Source of the DNA: Aeromicrobium fastidiosum
GTDB taxonomy: Bacteria; Actinomycetota; Actinomycetes; Propionibacteriales; Nocardioidaceae
NCBI RefSeq assembly: GCF_017876595.1
Contig: NZ_JAGIOG010000001.1
Location: 3,410,001-3,474,000, forward strand
Length of the DNA: 64,000 bases
Direction: 5' to 3'
The position numbers and the translations under genes were made by a program. This document shows, in pieces, positions 62,593 to 64,000 of this stretch (the stretch's first letter is position 1; every line of letters begins with the position of its first letter). The notes beneath the pieces were generated by a model. It was given only the letters and a program-made list of their open reading frames with translations. It did no database searches and had not been told where the DNA came from.

Positions 62593-63399
62593 TCAGCGGC
62601 TGCTCGCGATGCGGTACTGACGGATCGACAGCGGGACGAAGACCGCGACGATGATGACGACCCAGATCAGCGTGTACAGCACGGGGTTCTGCAGCGACCA
62701 GGCATCGGATGCCGCCGGCCGGCCGTTGGTGTTGCCGAACAGCTCCCGAGAGGCCTGCGTGACGGTCGACACCGGGTTCCACTCGGCGAACACCTGCAGG
62801 GCCTTCGGGAACCCGTCGAGCGGCACGAACGCGTTGGACACGAACGTCAACGGCATGATGACGATGAACGAGGCGTTGTTGATGACCTCGACGCTCGGCA
62901 CCAGCAGGCCGATGTAGGCCATGATCCAGCTGATCGCGTAGGCGAACACCAGGAGCAGCAGGAACCCGCCGACCGCGTCGACGACTCCCTCGCGCATGCG
63001 CCAGCCGACCAGCAGGCCCGTCAGCGCCATGATGACCAGCGACAGCACGTTGTAGACGATGTCGGACGTCGTGCGGCCCACCAGCACCGCGGAGCGTGAC
63101 ATCGGCAGCGACCGGAACCGGTCGATGATGCCCTTCTGCATGTCCTCGGCGAGGCCGGCACCCGTGAACGTCGCGCCGAACACGACGGTCTGGGCGAAGA
63201 TGCCGCCGATCAGGAACTCCCGGTAGTTGACGCCGTCGCCCGGGTCGATCGCGCCGCCGAAGACGTAGGCGAACAGCAGCACGAACATGATCGGCGAGAT
63301 CAGGACGAACACCAGGATCTCGGGGACGCGGATGATCTTGATGAGGTTGCGCTTGGCGACGACCCATCCGTCGGTCGCGTGGCGGGTCAGGGTCGTCAT
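62593..63399 (-). CDS. ABC-2 type permease (DrrB-like)
   Basis: 268 residues, six hydrophobic segments. The N-terminus reads WVVAKRNLIKIIRVPEILVFVLISPIMFVLLFAYVFGG, and the conserved ABC-2 region is GATFTGAGLAEDMQKGIIDRFRSLPMSRSAVLVGRTTSDI, typical of daunorubicin-resistance-type exporters. FVSNAFVPLDGFPKALQVFAEWNPVSTVTQASRELFG is the usual C-terminal loop. With the adjacent ATPase it would export a drug or lipid. The ATG overlaps the ATPase stop (ATGA). Confidence 0.93.
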   Translation of the reverse strand: MTTLTRHATDGWVVAKRNLIKIIRVPEILVFVLISPIMFVLLFAYVFGGAIDPGDGVNYREFLIGGIFAQTVVFGATFTGAGLAEDMQKGIIDRFRSLPMSRSAVLVGRTTSDIVYNVLSLVIMALTGLLVGWRMREGVVDAVGGFLLLLVFAYAISWIMAYIGLLVPSVEVINNASFIVIMPLTFVSNAFVPLDGFPKALQVFAEWNPVSTVTQASRELFGNTNGRPAASDAWSLQNPVLYTLIWVVIIVAVFVPLSIRQYRIASSR

Positions 63400-64000
63400 G
63401 CCGGCACCTCCGTGCTCTCGTCGGAATCGTCGGTCGGTGCCGTCTCGGCGGCCCGCCCGGTCAGCGTCAGGAAGACGTCGTCGAGCGTCGGTCGACGCAG
63501 GCCGACGTCGAGCACGTCGATGCCCCGGTCGTCGAGCTCGGACAGCACCGTGCGCAGCTGCGGCACTCCCCCGACGACGGCTGCCGTGAGCTCGCGTCCG
63601 TTGTCGCCGACCTGCACCTCGCCGACCGCGACGGCGGCCAGGATGCGGGCGGCGTCGTCACGCTGGGCCGCGTCGCCCAGCAGCACCTCGATGCGCTCGC
63701 CGCCGGTCTGCGACTTGAGCTCGTCGGCCGTGCCCCGTGCGATGGCCTTGCCGTGGTCGATCACGACGATGTCGTCGGCCAGCAGGTCTGCCTCCTCGAG
63801 GTACTGCGTCGTGAGCAGCAGCGTCGACCCCGACGAGACGAGATCGCGGATGACGGTCCACATCTGCTGACGACTGCGTACGTCGAGTCCCGTCGTGGGC
63901 TCGTCGAGGATCAGCACGGGCGGGGCGGCGACCAGCGCGCCTGCGAGGTCGAGACGCCGCCGCATGCCGCCCGAGTACGTCTTGGACGGTCGGTCGCCCG
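63396..64000 (-). CDS. ABC transporter ATPase (DrrA-like), 5' part outside the window
   Basis: The last ~200 residues of an ABC ATPase. From the right edge: signature KTYSGGMRRRLDLAGAL, Walker B PVLILDEPTTGLDVRSRQQMW, switch region LLLTTQYLEEADLLADDIVVIDHG with Gln in place of the usual His, as in DrrA. The C-terminal DrrA-type regulatory domain ends GRRPTLDDVFLTLTGRAAE-like (VGLRRPTLDDVFLTLTG) plus an acidic tail. Walker A lies beyond 64000. Operon with the permease. Confidence 0.93.
   Translation of the reverse strand, partial: GDRPSKTYSGGMRRRLDLAGALVAAPPVLILDEPTTGLDVRSRQQMWTVIRDLVSSGSTLLLTTQYLEEADLLADDIVVIDHGKAIARGTADELKSQTGGERIEVLLGDAAQRDDAARILAAVAVGEVQVGDNGRELTAAVVGGVPQLRTVLSELDDRGIDVLDVGLRRPTLDDVFLTLTGRAAETAPTDDSDESTEVPA

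Overview
The window is high-GC DNA with GTG and TTG starts, TANNNT promoters set directly against start codons, and a gene order (polA, pdtaR, pyk, gltDB, lgt, trpABC, hisI, his cluster, dnaE) typical of Actinobacteria. Protein content and order fit Propionibacteriales, most likely Nocardioidaceae such as Aeromicrobium or Nocardioides. That placement is inferred from family knowledge; no search was run.

Layout. Bases 1-2450 hold the first codons of rpsA, an M18 aminopeptidase and a DUF3068 protein. Bases 2510-15578 are a cell-surface glycan locus: three acyltransferase-3 membrane proteins (one without the usual histidines), a 2OG-Fe(II) oxygenase, a fused glycosyltransferase-methyltransferase, a large membrane protein, a GT4 glycosyltransferase, a second large membrane protein with a small secreted or membrane partner, a methyltransferase and a flippase-like protein. 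Then come polA, a GNAT acetyltransferase, a DUF554 protein and a complete branched-chain amino acid ABC transporter (livHMGF with livK convergent). The gap between livF and livK carries a 73-bp tandem repeat in four copies. Next are pdtaR, tRNA-Leu(CAA), a small hypothetical gene and pyk.

Bases 28600-38800 carry a large nested palindrome, gltD-gltB (ammonia assimilation), two universal stress proteins, a VIT-family transporter, a threonine aldolase and lgt. Bases 38801-47146 are the leftward trp region (trpC, trpB, trpA, three small membrane proteins, a Trp-associated membrane protein and hisI). trpE is not there, and a three-gene sugar-transferase module sits in the region. Bases 47139-57424 hold an asymmetric heterodimeric ABC exporter and the leftward his genes (hisD-C-B-H, priA, hisF). 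Two tandem secreted paralogues on the other strand interrupt the his set. The right end has ybaK, a DUF2567-like protein, dnaE, a DUF1801 protein and a drug-type ABC permease with its ATPase, which runs off the edge.

How the genes work together. HisD, C, B, H, F, I and PriA cover most late histidine steps, and PriA probably also supplies TrpF activity, since no trpF is seen. TrpC, B and A finish tryptophan synthesis, while TrpE, G and D must be encoded elsewhere. GltBD makes glutamate. The glycan locus has enzymes for assembly, decoration (acyl, methyl, possibly hydroxyl) and export of a surface polymer. Tight ATGA and GTGA overlaps are common, indicating translational coupling. At least twelve genes have a -10 hexamer 6-8 bases before the start codon, pointing to leaderless mRNAs.
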